Assembly: GCF_051195255.1 (NCBI RefSeq)
Contig: NZ_JBNJLK010000001.1
Coordinates: 248,001 to 312,000, forward strand
Length of the DNA: 64,000 bases
Reading direction: 5' to 3'
From: Falsirhodobacter sp051195255
GTDB lineage: Bacteria > Pseudomonadota > Alphaproteobacteria > Rhodobacterales > Rhodobacteraceae
Positions 7,816 to 16,893 of the stretch are shown here, piece after piece. Each line of letters begins with the position of its first letter. The first letter of the stretch is position 1. Under the pieces are notes generated by a model. That model was given only the letters and a program-made list of their open reading frames with translations. It ran no database searches and had not been told where the DNA came from. Position numbers and translations under genes: made by a program.

Positions 7816-9386
7816 GACAGCGCCGCCTTCAACAAAGCCTTCGTGTAGTCCGATCGCGGATTGGCGAAGACCTGTGCCGCCTCCCCCGCCTCCACCACGT
7901 CGCCGTTGCGCATGACCATGATGCGGTGCGACAGCGCCCGCACGACCCGCAGATCGTGGCTGATGAACAGATAGGCCAGCCCGTATTTCCGCTGCAACCG
8001 GCGCAACAGATCGACGATCTGCACCTGCACGGTCATGTCGAGGGCGGAGGTCGGTTCGTCCAGCACCACAAGCTTCGGGCGCAGGATCATGGCGCGGGCG
8101 ATGGCGATGCGCTGGCGCTGCCCGCCCGAGAATTCGTGCGGATAGCGCGACATCGTCGCGGGATCGAGGCCGACTTCCGCCATGATCTGCGCCACCAGGT
8201 TGCGGGGGTTGCCATCGGTGCCGTGGACGCCCAGGCCTTCGGCGATGATCTCCTCCACCGTCATGCGGGGGGACAGGCTGCCGAAGGGGTCCTGGAACAC
8301 CACCTGCATGTCGCGCCGCAGGTCCCGCAGGGCGCGCCCCCGCTCCCCCTGCACGTCGCGGCCAATGAAGACGATGGGACCTTCGCTGTCGATCAGGCGC
8401 AGCACGGCCAGCGCCAGCGTGGTCTTGCCCGACCCCGACTCTCCCACCACGCCCAAAGTCTCCCCGGCGCGGACGGACAGGGTGGCCGCGTTCACCGCCT
8501 TCACATGGCCCGTCACCCGCCGCAGGAAGCCGCCATGGATCGGGAACCACACCCGCAGATCGTTCGTGTGCAGGATTTCGGGCGCGTCAGAGGCCACGGG
8601 ATCGGGCACGCCCTTGGGTTCGGCCCCCAGCAGCTTTTGCGTGTAGGGGTGCTGCGGGTTGGCGAAGATGTCGGCGGTGCGCCCCTGCTCGACGATCACG
8701 CCGTTCTGCATGACGCAGACACGGTCGGCGATGCGGCGCACGACGCCCAGATCATGGGTGATGAACAGAAGGCTCAGCCCCTCCCGCGCCTTCAGGTCGG
8801 CCAGCAGTTCCAGGATCTGCGCCTGGATGGTCACGTCCAGCGCGGTGGTGGGTTCGTCCGCGATCAGCAGCTCCGGCCCGTTGGCCAGCGCCATCGCGAT
8901 CATCACCCGCTGCCGCTGCCCACCTGACAATTGGTGCGGATAGGCGCCCAGCCGGCTTTCGGCGTCGCGGATGCCCACCTTGTCCAGCAGGTCCAGCACC
9001 CGCGCCCGCACCGCCGCCCCGCGCAGCCCCTGATGCAGGGCGATGCTTTCGGCCAACTGCCGTTCGATCGTGTGGAGGGGGTTGAGAGAGGTCATCGGCT
9101 CTTGGAAGATGAAGCTGATGTCGTTGCCGCGCACGGCCCGCAGCTCCCGCTCCGGCGCGCCCACCATCTCGCGCCCCTGATAGCGGATGGACCCCGTGAC
9201 GGCGGCCGCATCGCCCAGCAGGGACACGGTGGACAAGGCCGTCACGGACTTGCCCGACCCGCTTTCGCCCACCAGCGCCACGGTTTCCCCCTTTTCCACG
9301 CAGAAGGACACGCCGCGCACCGCGTGATGCGTGGCCCCTTCCTGGTGGAAGCGGATGTTCAGGTCGGACACCTCCAGCACGGTCAT
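7812..9386 (-). CDS. yejF: Peptide ABC transporter, fused double ATPase (YejF type)
   Basis: A 524-residue protein with two complete nucleotide-binding domains in tandem. The first has Walker A GESGSGKS (40-47), signature LSGGQRQR and Walker B LLIADEP; the second has Walker A GESGSGKT, signature FSGGQRQR and Walker B LVVLDEP. This tandem layout is typical of YejF, which energises YejB/YejE. It overlaps yejE upstream and the glycosyltransferase downstream by 4 bp each. E. coli YejABEF takes up microcin C; in Agrobacterium the related YejBEF system imports peptidoglycan fragments. Which applies here is unknown. Confidence 0.93.
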   Translation of the reverse strand: MTVLEVSDLNIRFHQEGATHHAVRGVSFCVEKGETVALVGESGSGKSVTALSTVSLLGDAAAVTGSIRYQGREMVGAPERELRAVRGNDISFIFQEPMTSLNPLHTIERQLAESIALHQGLRGAAVRARVLDLLDKVGIRDAESRLGAYPHQLSGGQRQRVMIAMALANGPELLIADEPTTALDVTIQAQILELLADLKAREGLSLLFITHDLGVVRRIADRVCVMQNGVIVEQGRTADIFANPQHPYTQKLLGAEPKGVPDPVASDAPEILHTNDLRVWFPIHGGFLRRVTGHVKAVNAATLSVRAGETLGVVGESGSGKTTLALAVLRLIDSEGPIVFIGRDVQGERGRALRDLRRDMQVVFQDPFGSLSPRMTVEEIIAEGLGVHGTDGNPRNLVAQIMAEVGLDPATMSRYPHEFSGGQRQRIAIARAMILRPKLVVLDEPTSALDMTVQVQIVDLLRRLQRKYGLAYLFISHDLRVVRALSHRIMVMRNGDVVEAGEAAQVFANPRSDYTKALLKAALS

Positions 9387-10486
9387 TTGAAGGTCTTTCT
9401 GGGGTCATAGGCGTCGCGCACGCCTTCGAAGATGAAGACGAGAAGCGACAGCATCAGGGCGAAGGTGAAGAAGGCGGTGAAGCCCAGCCACGGCGCCTGA
9501 AGGTTCTGCTTGGCCTGCAACGTCAGCTCTCCCAGCGAGGGGGCGGAGGACGGGAGCCCGAAGCCGAGGAAGTCCAGCGCCGCAAGGCTGCCGATGGCGC
9601 CCGCGATGATGAAGGGCAGCATCGTGACCGTGGCGACCATGGCGTTGGGCAGCACGTGGCGGAACATGATCCGCGCGTTGCCGACGCCCAGCGCCCGCGC
9701 GGCCCGCACGTATTCGAAGTTGCGCGCCCGCAGGAATTCGGCCCGCACCACGCCCACCAGCGCCGTCCATCCGAACAGCACCGACAGGACCACCAGCAGC
9801 CAGAACCCCATCTGCCAGATCGCCCCCACGATGATGATGACATACAGCATGGGGGTGGAGGACCAGAGTTCGATCACGCGCTGGAAGAACAGATCCACCC
9901 AGCCCCCGAAGAAGCCCTGCACCGCCCCCGCCGCGATCCCGATAACCGAGGTGAGGAACGTCACGATCAGCGCGAAGGCCACCGACAGGCGGAAGCCATA
10001 GATCACGCGCGCCAGCACGTCGCGCGCCGTGTCGTCGGTGCCCAGCCAGTGCTGCGCGTCCGGCGCCGAAGGGGCGGCCCCGTTCAGGTTGTTCACCGTG
10101 TCATAGCTGTAAGGGATTGGCGGCCACAGCATCCAGCCCGCCTGCACGGGCTGCCCGTCGACGGTGCCATGCTCCTCGGCCTCGGCCTTGTAGGTTTCGG
10201 GATCGTCAAGGCACAAGTCCGATCCGCCGGTCGCGATCAGGCACTGCACCTCGGGGGCGTTGTAGTCGGCTTCGGTCCGGAAGTCGCCGTTGAAGGCGGT
10301 TTCGGGATAGAAGGTCGTGACCGGCGTCATCCAGTCGCCGCGATAGCTGATCAGCAGCGGCTTGTCGTTGGCCACCACCTCCGCCATCAGCGACAGGCCG
10401 AACAGCACGACGAAGATCCACAAGGACCAGAAGGCCCGCCCGTTGGCCCGGAAATTGCGCCAGCGGCGCTGGTTCAGGGGGGTCAT
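9383..10486 (-). CDS. yejE: Peptide ABC transporter permease (YejE type)
   Basis: A 367-residue inner-membrane permease. An N-terminal membrane segment is followed by a long periplasmic insert (about 45-140) typical of YejE, then several helices with the conserved EAA-like loop YVRAARALGVGNARIMFRH. It pairs with YejB to form the channel. Overlaps yejB and yejF by 4 bp each, indicating tight translational coupling. Confidence 0.93.
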   Translation of the reverse strand: MTPLNQRRWRNFRANGRAFWSLWIFVVLFGLSLMAEVVANDKPLLISYRGDWMTPVTTFYPETAFNGDFRTEADYNAPEVQCLIATGGSDLCLDDPETYKAEAEEHGTVDGQPVQAGWMLWPPIPYSYDTVNNLNGAAPSAPDAQHWLGTDDTARDVLARVIYGFRLSVAFALIVTFLTSVIGIAAGAVQGFFGGWVDLFFQRVIELWSSTPMLYVIIIVGAIWQMGFWLLVVLSVLFGWTALVGVVRAEFLRARNFEYVRAARALGVGNARIMFRHVLPNAMVATVTMLPFIIAGAIGSLAALDFLGFGLPSSAPSLGELTLQAKQNLQAPWLGFTAFFTFALMLSLLVFIFEGVRDAYDPRKTFK

Positions 10487-11577
10487 CCGCGGCTCCCGAA
10501 ATCGATGCGGGGGTCGATCCAGACATACATGAGGTCCGAGATCAGGTTCACCACCAACCCGATCAGGCTGAACATGAACAGTGTCCCGAACACGACCGGA
10601 TAATCGCGCCCGACCGCCGATTCATAAGCCAGACGCCCCAATCCGTCGAGGGAGAAGATCGTCTCGATGATGAGGCTGCCGCCGAAGAAAACGCTGACGA
10701 AGACGGCCGGGAAGCCTGCCACCACGATCAGCATCGCGTTGCGGAAGACGTGGCCATACAGCACGCGCGTTTCCGTCAGGCCCTTGGCGCGGGCGGTCAT
10801 CACGTATTGCTTCTTGATCTCGTCCAGGAAGCTGTTCTTGGTCAGCAGCGTCAGGGTCGCAAAGCTCGCGATGGTGGAGGCCAGCACCGGCAGCGCGATG
10901 TGCCAGAAGTAGTCCGCGATCTTGTGCAGCAGGCCGAAGCTTTCCCAGTTGTCCGAGGTCAGCCCGCGGATCGGGAACCACTGCACGTAGCTGCCCCCCG
11001 CGAACATCACCAGAAGCAGGATCGCGAACAGGAAGCCCGGGATCGCATAAGCCACGATGATCAGCGCCGAGGTCCAGGTGTCGAAGCGCGATCCGTCCCG
11101 CATGGCCTTGCGGATGCCCAGCGGGATCGACACAAGATAGGCGATCAGCGTGGACCACAGTCCCAGCGAGATCGACACCGGCATCTTTTCCAACACCAGA
11201 TCCACGACCGAGACGGAGCGGAAGTAGCTTTCCCCGAAATCCAGCCGCAGGTAGTTGCCCATCATCATCACGAAGCGCTCCAGGGGCGGCTTGTCGAAGC
11301 CGAACTCCTTTTCCAGCTGGGCGATGAATTCGGGCGGCAGGCCGCGCGATCCGACATAGGTCGTGCCCGTCAGCCCCGAGGTGACGTCCGATGTCACCCC
11401 CGCATCCTGCTGGCCACCGGACACGCCCTGAAGCACGTCCCCCTGCCCCTGCATGTTCGCGATGATCTGTTCGATCGGTCCGCCCGGCACGAACTGCACC
11501 AGCGCGAAGTTGATGACCATGATCCCGAACAGGACGGGCACGATCAGAAGAAGTCGGCGAAGGATGTAGGCTCCCAT
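10483..11577 (-). CDS. yejB: Peptide ABC transporter permease (YejB type)
   Basis: A 364-residue inner-membrane permease with the N-terminal hallmark of DppB/YejB permeases (MGAYILRRLLLIVPVLFGIM) and the FVPGGP motif near residue 30, a periplasmic region up to about 120, then helices with the EAA-type loop YVMTARAKGLTETRVLYGH. The start codon lies directly after the yejA stop codon, with no overlap. Partner of YejE. Confidence 0.93.
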   Translation of the reverse strand: MGAYILRRLLLIVPVLFGIMVINFALVQFVPGGPIEQIIANMQGQGDVLQGVSGGQQDAGVTSDVTSGLTGTTYVGSRGLPPEFIAQLEKEFGFDKPPLERFVMMMGNYLRLDFGESYFRSVSVVDLVLEKMPVSISLGLWSTLIAYLVSIPLGIRKAMRDGSRFDTWTSALIIVAYAIPGFLFAILLLVMFAGGSYVQWFPIRGLTSDNWESFGLLHKIADYFWHIALPVLASTIASFATLTLLTKNSFLDEIKKQYVMTARAKGLTETRVLYGHVFRNAMLIVVAGFPAVFVSVFFGGSLIIETIFSLDGLGRLAYESAVGRDYPVVFGTLFMFSLIGLVVNLISDLMYVWIDPRIDFGSRG

Positions 11578-13431
11578 TCACGTGGCCTTCGTGGACCACC
11601 AGAAGTCCAGCTGCCCCAGATCGTAAGGGGGCAGCTTTTCGGGCCGGCCGTAGTCCTTCCAGTAGGCGACCCAGTGCTTTCCCAGATACCAGGTGGGCAC
11701 CATGATCGTCTCGTAGCGCAGGATGCGATCGATGGCGCGCACGGCGGCGGCCATGTCCTCCTGGCTTTTCGCCTCGATCACGCGGCGGATCAGGTGGTCC
11801 ACCGCCGGAGAGGCGTAGCCCGCCGGGTTGAAGTCCTGATCCTTGGCGGCGGTGCCGTAGCGCTGTTCCATCCCGGTCCCTTCCTCGGGGCCGTTGGAGT
11901 AGCCGTCCATGATCATGTCCCAGTCGTAGCCACGTTCGCGGCTGGTGTATTGGGCGGGGTCCACGCGGCGATAGGTGGCGTTCACGCCCAGCGCCTTCAG
12001 ATTGTCCACATAGGGCAGGATGTAGCGGTCCATCTGCGGGTCGCCCGTCAGGAACTCCACCACCAGCCCCTGGCCGTCCTTCATCAGCTGGCCCGTCGCG
12101 TCGGGGGTCCAGCCGGCGTCCTGCATCAGCGCCAGCGCCGCGCGCACGTTGCGCCGGTCCAGCTGACGGTCGCCCGAGGTATGCGGCACCGTCACCTCGT
12201 CCGTCAGGATCTCGGCCGGAACAAGGTCCCGCACCTCCTGCAGGAAGGCCAACTCCCGCCCTTCGGGCACGCCGCGGGCTTGAAGATCGCTGTTCTGCCA
12301 GAAGCTTTCGCGCTGCTGGAACAGGCCGTATTGCAGCGTGTCGTTCGTCCAGGTGAAGTTGTACATCAGCGACAGCGCCTGCCGCACCCGCCGGTCCTGG
12401 AACTGCGGGCGGCGCAGGTTGAACACGAACCCCGTCGCGGGGGGGAGGGAGCCGTTCGGCAACTCCTCCTTCACGACGTCGCCGCGCGTCAGGGCCGGGA
12501 AGTCGTATCCCGTCGCCCAGGTGATGGAGCTGTTTTCCTGCCGGAACGTGAACTGCCCGGCCTTGAACGCCTCGAACGCGGCCGAGGTGTCGGCGAAGAA
12601 CTCCACCCGGATGGTGTCGAAGTTGGCGCGACCCTGCCGGATGGGCAGGTCGCGGCCCCAGTAGTCAGGGTTGCGCTTCATCACGATGCGGCGGTTCACG
12701 TCCCAGCTGTCCAGCATGTAGGGGCCGGACCCGGGCGAGACGTCCATCCGGCTTTCGTCCAGCCGGGCGCCGGTCTTTTCATACCAGGCCTTCGACCAGA
12801 TCGGCACGCCGCCCGCCTGGCTGATCAGGTTCTTGCGCGGCACCCCGTCGGCAAAGACGAAGCGCACGCTGTGATTGTCCAGCGCCTCGGCCAGCGGGAT
12901 CAGGGCCTTCACCGCCTGTGCATAGGACGGCAGACCCTGTTCCAGCAGCAGGTTGTGGCTGAACACGACATCATGGGCCGTCACGGGCGTCCCGTCCGAG
13001 AACGTCGCCTCGGGGCGCATGTGGAAGATCACCCAGTCCTGCGTTTCCGGATATTCCAGGTGTTCTGCCACAAGGCCATAGCTCCCGCTCACCTCGTCCG
13101 CGACCGAGTCCAGAAGGCTTTCATAGGGCAGGACCGACACGGCGTGGGCGCGGCCGATGCGGGCATAGGGGTTGAAGCTGTCAAAGGTGCCTTGGGCCCA
13201 GATGGAGATCTCCCCTCCCTTCGGGGCCTGCGGGTTGACGTAATCCAGATGCGCGAAATCCGCGGGATATTTCAGGTTGCCGAAGGTGGAGAAACCGTGC
13301 GCCGTGAGGATCTTCGACGGATCACCCACGGGTTCCTGCGCGCCGGCGGGCGCGGGAAGAAGGCCCGGATACGCCATCGCGAACCCCGAGAGGCCGAGGG
13401 CCCCCATCATCGTCCGGCGTGACAAGATCAT
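11578..13431 (-). CDS. yejA: Peptide ABC transporter substrate-binding protein (YejA type)
   Basis: A 617-residue periplasmic binding protein of the SBP5 family, the first gene of the operon. I place the start at 13431: AAGGAG sits 8 nt upstream on the minus strand, and the longer frame would need a TTG that overlaps that same ribosome site. With this start the leader begins MILSRRTMMGALG, a twin-arginine pattern (SRRTMM), and ends near AGA, so export by Tat is likely. The mature part opens with HGFSTFGNLKYP, typical of YejA, and holds the conserved GSGPY and NPDYWG segments of oligopeptide-binding proteins. Confidence 0.93.
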   Translation of the reverse strand: MILSRRTMMGALGLSGFAMAYPGLLPAPAGAQEPVGDPSKILTAHGFSTFGNLKYPADFAHLDYVNPQAPKGGEISIWAQGTFDSFNPYARIGRAHAVSVLPYESLLDSVADEVSGSYGLVAEHLEYPETQDWVIFHMRPEATFSDGTPVTAHDVVFSHNLLLEQGLPSYAQAVKALIPLAEALDNHSVRFVFADGVPRKNLISQAGGVPIWSKAWYEKTGARLDESRMDVSPGSGPYMLDSWDVNRRIVMKRNPDYWGRDLPIRQGRANFDTIRVEFFADTSAAFEAFKAGQFTFRQENSSITWATGYDFPALTRGDVVKEELPNGSLPPATGFVFNLRRPQFQDRRVRQALSLMYNFTWTNDTLQYGLFQQRESFWQNSDLQARGVPEGRELAFLQEVRDLVPAEILTDEVTVPHTSGDRQLDRRNVRAALALMQDAGWTPDATGQLMKDGQGLVVEFLTGDPQMDRYILPYVDNLKALGVNATYRRVDPAQYTSRERGYDWDMIMDGYSNGPEEGTGMEQRYGTAAKDQDFNPAGYASPAVDHLIRRVIEAKSQEDMAAAVRAIDRILRYETIMVPTWYLGKHWVAYWKDYGRPEKLPPYDLGQLDFWWSTKAT

Positions 13432-13519
13432 CCCGTTCTCCTTCAAAGCGTTCCGGGGATGCTATCCTTCGCCCGCGCCCCCCTCAAGTTGCGATTGTGT
13501 GAGGCGCGGCGGGGAATTT

Positions 13520-13987
13520 TCACGGCTGCGTTTGCAGATAGGCGATCAGGTCCGCGCGGTCCTGCGCGTCGGGCAGCCCCGCGAAGGCCATCTTCGTGCC
13601 GGGGGCATAGCCGCGCGGGTTGGTCAGGAAGGCGTCGAGGTTCTCCGGCGTCCAGCTTTGACCGGACATCGCCCGCAACGCGCCGGAATAGGCGAAACCG
13701 GGAACCGACGCCTTGGCGCGCCCCACCACCCCGTCCAGATGCGGGCCGATGCCATTGGTGTCGTTCAGTCTGTGACAGGCCTGACAGCGCCCGAAGACGT
13801 CCTGCCCGCGCGCGGCATCGCCCTGCGCCAGAACCTGGACCGCGCTGGGCGGGGGTGGCGGTTCGGCCACGGGCGCGATGGCATAGGCCAGCGGCACCAC
13901 CGGCGGCGCGTAAAGAACGGAGGCCACGAGGTTCAGGCCAAGATAGACCAGAAGCGCTCCGGCCCCCGCCGCGATCAGCCGGATCAT
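13520..13987 (-). CDS. Membrane-anchored class I cytochrome c (CycM-like)
   Basis: A 155-residue protein: one N-terminal membrane segment (4-36, uncleaved anchor), a Pro-rich linker, then a cytochrome c domain with the haem attachment motif CQACH at 68-72 and the axial Met in GTKMAF at 133. This is the layout of the membrane-bound c-type cytochromes that carry electrons from the bc1 complex to cytochrome oxidases in Alphaproteobacteria. The start at 13987 is preceded by AAGGGGGA. Divergent from pheA with 86 bp between. Confidence 0.9.
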   Translation of the reverse strand: MIRLIAAGAGALLVYLGLNLVASVLYAPPVVPLAYAIAPVAEPPPPPSAVQVLAQGDAARGQDVFGRCQACHRLNDTNGIGPHLDGVVGRAKASVPGFAYSGALRAMSGQSWTPENLDAFLTNPRGYAPGTKMAFAGLPDAQDRADLIAYLQTQP

Positions 13988-14073
13988 GCGTCCCCCTTGC
14001 AACCGATACCGGGGGATGTAGCGGCTTCCCCCCTTCCCTCGCAAGGTATACGAACAAGGCAAAAGGGGGACAT

Positions 14074-14898
14074 ATGACCGCACGCATCGCCTTCCAGGGG
14101 GAACCTGGCGCCTATTCCCACGCCGCCTGCCGCAACGCGCGCCCCGACATGGAGGTGCTGCCCCGTCCCACCTTCGAGGACGCGATCGAGGCCTGCCGTT
14201 CCGGCGAGGCCGATCTGGCCATGCTGCCCGTGGAAAACTCCACCTATGGCCGCGTGGCGGACATCCACGCCCTTCTGCCCAATTCCGGCCTGAAGATCAT
14301 CGACGAAGCCTTCGTGCGGGTGGAGGTGGCGCTGATGGGTCCGCGCGGCGCGACCCTGTCCGGCGTCCGCCAAGCCATGAGCCATGCGGTCCTTCTGGGA
14401 CAGGTGCGCGGCTTCCTGCGCCAGAACGGCATCACGACCGTGACGGGCGCCGACACGGCGGGTTCCGCCCGCGTGGTGGCGGAACGCAACGATCCGACGC
14501 TCGCCGCCCTTGCCCCGCGTCTTGCGGCGGAGATCTACGGCCTCGACATCCTTGCCGACGGGGTGGAGGACAACGCCGACAACACCACGCGCTTTCTTCT
14601 GTGCGCGCGCACGGCGGACCTGTCGCGCCGCGCCGACCGCATGGTCACCACCTTCACCTTCCGCGTGCGCAACATTCCCGCCGCCCTTTACAAGGCGCTG
14701 GGCGGGTTCGCGACGAACGGCATCAACATGACGAAGCTGGAAAGCTACATGGTCGGCGGCGCCTTTGTCGCGACCGAATTCTATGCCGACATCGAAGGCC
14801 ATCCCGACGACGCGAACGTGAAGCTGGCGCTGGACGAGCTGGCGTATTTCACCACCAACATCACGATCCTCGGCACCTATCCGCGCCGGCGATCCTGA
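14074..14898 (+). CDS. pheA: Prephenate dehydratase
   Basis: Monofunctional enzyme turning prephenate into phenylpyruvate in phenylalanine synthesis. The 274 residues divide into a catalytic domain (1-180; FQGEPGAYSH near the start, VENSTYG, and the DNTTRF motif that holds the catalytic Thr) and a C-terminal ACT domain (about 190-270; LGGFATNGINMTKLESY) that binds phenylalanine for feedback control. No chorismate mutase domain is present. AAAGGGGGA precedes the ATG. The pair with the divergent cytochrome c gene is a familiar arrangement in this family of bacteria. Confidence 0.95.
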   Translation: MTARIAFQGEPGAYSHAACRNARPDMEVLPRPTFEDAIEACRSGEADLAMLPVENSTYGRVADIHALLPNSGLKIIDEAFVRVEVALMGPRGATLSGVRQAMSHAVLLGQVRGFLRQNGITTVTGADTAGSARVVAERNDPTLAALAPRLAAEIYGLDILADGVEDNADNTTRFLLCARTADLSRRADRMVTTFTFRVRNIPAALYKALGGFATNGINMTKLESYMVGGAFVATEFYADIEGHPDDANVKLALDELAYFTTNITILGTYPRRRS

Positions 14899-14911
14899 GT
14901 TCGGGGCCTGA

Positions 14912-15847
14912 TCAGCGGGGGGCCGCCGCGCGGCGAAGACGGTCGTTGATCGCGCGGCCCAAGCCCCTTTCGGGCACGGCGGCGATGGCGATCGTGCCGC
15001 CTTCCCCCGCCTGCGCGTCGGCCTGCCGCAGCAGGTGGAACAGGTTGGCCGCCGCCTCCACCAGATCGGCGGAGGGGGACAGGTTCAGCGTTTCGGGCCC
15101 CGGGCCGAAGCCGATCCCGATCTCACCCCTTTGCGCCCGCGTGTTAAGCCGCACCCGGCCGCGCGGCGCGTAATGCGACAGAAGCTGGCCAGGGGCCGAG
15201 GGTTTGGCCGCATCGCCCCCTGTGGCCAGCGGACCCAGCACGGCTTCCAGCGCCTCGGCCGGGACGCCGCCGGGGCGCAGCAGCTGCGGCCTCCCCACCA
15301 GCCCGAGGATCGTCGATTCCACCCCGACGGCGCAGGGGCCGCCGTCCAGCACCGCCTCGATCCGGCCAGAAAGGCCGTCCAGCACATGTTCCGCCCGCGT
15401 CGGGCTGATGCGGCCGGACGGGTTGGCCGACGGCCCTGCCATCGGCCCGCCGAAGGCTCGCAGCAGGCCACGTGCCACCGGATGGGCCGGCACCCGGACG
15501 GCCACGCTGTCCAGACCCGCCGTCACCAAGGGCGACAGGCCCGCATCGGGCCGCAGGGGCAGCACCAGTGTCAGCGGCCCTGGCCAGAACCCGGCCAGCC
15601 GTTCGAAGTCCGGCGGCAGCACGGCGTATTGCGCCACGGCGCAGGTATCGGGAAGATGCACGATCAGGGGGTTGAAGCTGGGCCGGCCCTTCGCCTCGTA
15701 GATGCGGGCCACGGCGCGGTCGCTGCGCGCATCTCCACCCAGACCATAGACGGTTTCCGAGGGGAAGCCGACCAGCCCGCCCGCGCGCAGGATCGCGGCC
15801 GCCTCGTTCAGGCCGGCGTCGTCGGGAAGGATCAGGCGGGTGTCCAT
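14912..15847 (-). CDS. L-threonylcarbamoyladenylate synthase, Sua5 type
   Basis: Makes threonylcarbamoyl-AMP from Thr, bicarbonate and ATP for the t6A37 modification of ANN-decoding tRNAs. The 311 residues hold a YrdC domain (about 10-200; FPSETVYGLGGDA, KGRPSFNPLIVH, GPLTLVLP, GPSANPSGRISPT) and a shorter C-terminal Sua5 domain after a linker beginning near APGQLLSHYAPR. This two-domain form is Sua5/TsaC2 rather than the single-domain TsaC of E. coli. AAAGG precedes the start. Convergent with pheA, with 13 bp between. Confidence 0.93.
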   Translation of the reverse strand: MDTRLILPDDAGLNEAAAILRAGGLVGFPSETVYGLGGDARSDRAVARIYEAKGRPSFNPLIVHLPDTCAVAQYAVLPPDFERLAGFWPGPLTLVLPLRPDAGLSPLVTAGLDSVAVRVPAHPVARGLLRAFGGPMAGPSANPSGRISPTRAEHVLDGLSGRIEAVLDGGPCAVGVESTILGLVGRPQLLRPGGVPAEALEAVLGPLATGGDAAKPSAPGQLLSHYAPRGRVRLNTRAQRGEIGIGFGPGPETLNLSPSADLVEAAANLFHLLRQADAQAGEGGTIAIAAVPERGLGRAINDRLRRAAAPR

Positions 15848-15961
15848 ATCATGGCCTTTGCAACACACCTCCCTCGCTACCTCCACATCCGTGGTGCCGC
15901 AAGGGTGACAGCCCCCCCTTTGCGCGCTACACCCCAGTGCGACCGACCTTCCGGAGCTTTC

Positions 15962-16582
15962 ATGCGCAACATCTTCCTGAGCCTTCTGGCCGTGCTGAGC
16001 CTTGCGGCCTGCGCGGAGCCGAAATGGGCCCCCGACGCCGCCGTCCAGCGCGCCGCCTTCCACAGCGACGACCCGCCCTCGATCACGCTGTTCACCGTGG
16101 TGCGGCCCAGCAACGGGCGCGGCGGGCATTCCGGCCTGCTGATCAACGGCACGCAGCGCATCCTGTTCGACCCGGCGGGCACCTTCTCGCATCCGCAGCT
16201 GCCGGAACGCAACGACGTGGTCTATGGCATGAACGACAAGATGGTCGACTTCTACATCGACTATCACGCGCGCGAAAACTGGGACATGATCGAACAGACC
16301 GTGCCCGTGTCCCGCGAAGTGGCCGACATGGTCGCGCGGCGGGCCCAAGGCTGGGGCGCGGTGGGCAAGGCGCAATGCGCGCATTCCATCTCGGCCATGC
16401 TGAACGGGGTGCCGGGTTTTGAATCCGTCGGCGGCACGTGGTTCCCCGCGAACCTGCGGAAAGAGTTCGCTGAGGTTCCGGGCGTTCAGGAACGGCGCAT
16501 CACCGACGCCACCGCCCGCAAGGATTACGGCGTGGAACTGGTGCAGCCTGGCGATCCCCGCGCACAGGTCGCCGCCTACTGA
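15962..16582 (+). CDS. Lipoprotein with a candidate permuted papain-like Cys/His pair
   Basis: A 206-residue lipoprotein: the signal peptide ends in SLAAC, lipidated Cys17. The mature part contains a strand with GGHSGLLI (His56) and, about 80 residues later, a helix start AQCAHSISAML (Cys139). His-before-Cys order with these surroundings recalls circularly permuted NlpC/P60 (YiiX/LRAT-like) peptidases, but I cannot confirm the fold. If active it would act on peptides or lipids in the periplasm. Its last 7 bp overlap the convergent azlD gene. Confidence 0.75.
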   Translation: MRNIFLSLLAVLSLAACAEPKWAPDAAVQRAAFHSDDPPSITLFTVVRPSNGRGGHSGLLINGTQRILFDPAGTFSHPQLPERNDVVYGMNDKMVDFYIDYHARENWDMIEQTVPVSREVADMVARRAQGWGAVGKAQCAHSISAMLNGVPGFESVGGTWFPANLRKEFAEVPGVQERRITDATARKDYGVELVQPGDPRAQVAAY

Positions 16583-16893
16583 AGCATCCACAAAAGGCCG
16601 TACAACATGGCCGCGCCGCCCAGGATCGCGTACATCGTGCTGCGGGTCACGACCCCCAGCAACACCGTGATCAGGGCGGCCCCCAGACGGGCGGGATCGA
16701 TCTCTCCGCCCGTGATGTCCGGCCACAGGACCATGGGCGCCACCAGCCCGGGCAGAACCACGACCGGCGTGTAGCGCAGCCACCGCCGCGCCCAGCGGGG
16801 AAACTGCCGCCCCATCATCAGGCCCAGGAACGAAAAGCGCAAAAGGAACGTGCCGAGACCGAGCACGAGGATCAGCGTCCAGATGTCGTCCAT
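16576..16893 (-). CDS. azlD: AzlD-family branched-chain amino acid transport protein
   Basis: A 105-residue membrane protein with three or four predicted helices and the typical AzlD opening (TLILVLGLGTFLLRFSF). AzlD is the small partner of AzlC in exporters of branched-chain amino acids or related azaleucine-type compounds. Its ATG overlaps the azlC stop codon (TGATG on the minus strand). Confidence 0.88.
   Translation of the reverse strand: MDDIWTLILVLGLGTFLLRFSFLGLMMGRQFPRWARRWLRYTPVVVLPGLVAPMVLWPDITGGEIDPARLGAALITVLLGVVTRSTMYAILGGAAMLYGLLWMLQ

Noticed and set aside
10750..13422. 890-codon open frame on the plus strand
   Set aside because: Antisense to yejB and yejA; His/Arg/Val-rich shadow.
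13432..13446. TTG start extending yejA by five residues
   Set aside because: The TTG overlaps the AAGGAG ribosome site of the ATG at 13431, so it cannot be the start.
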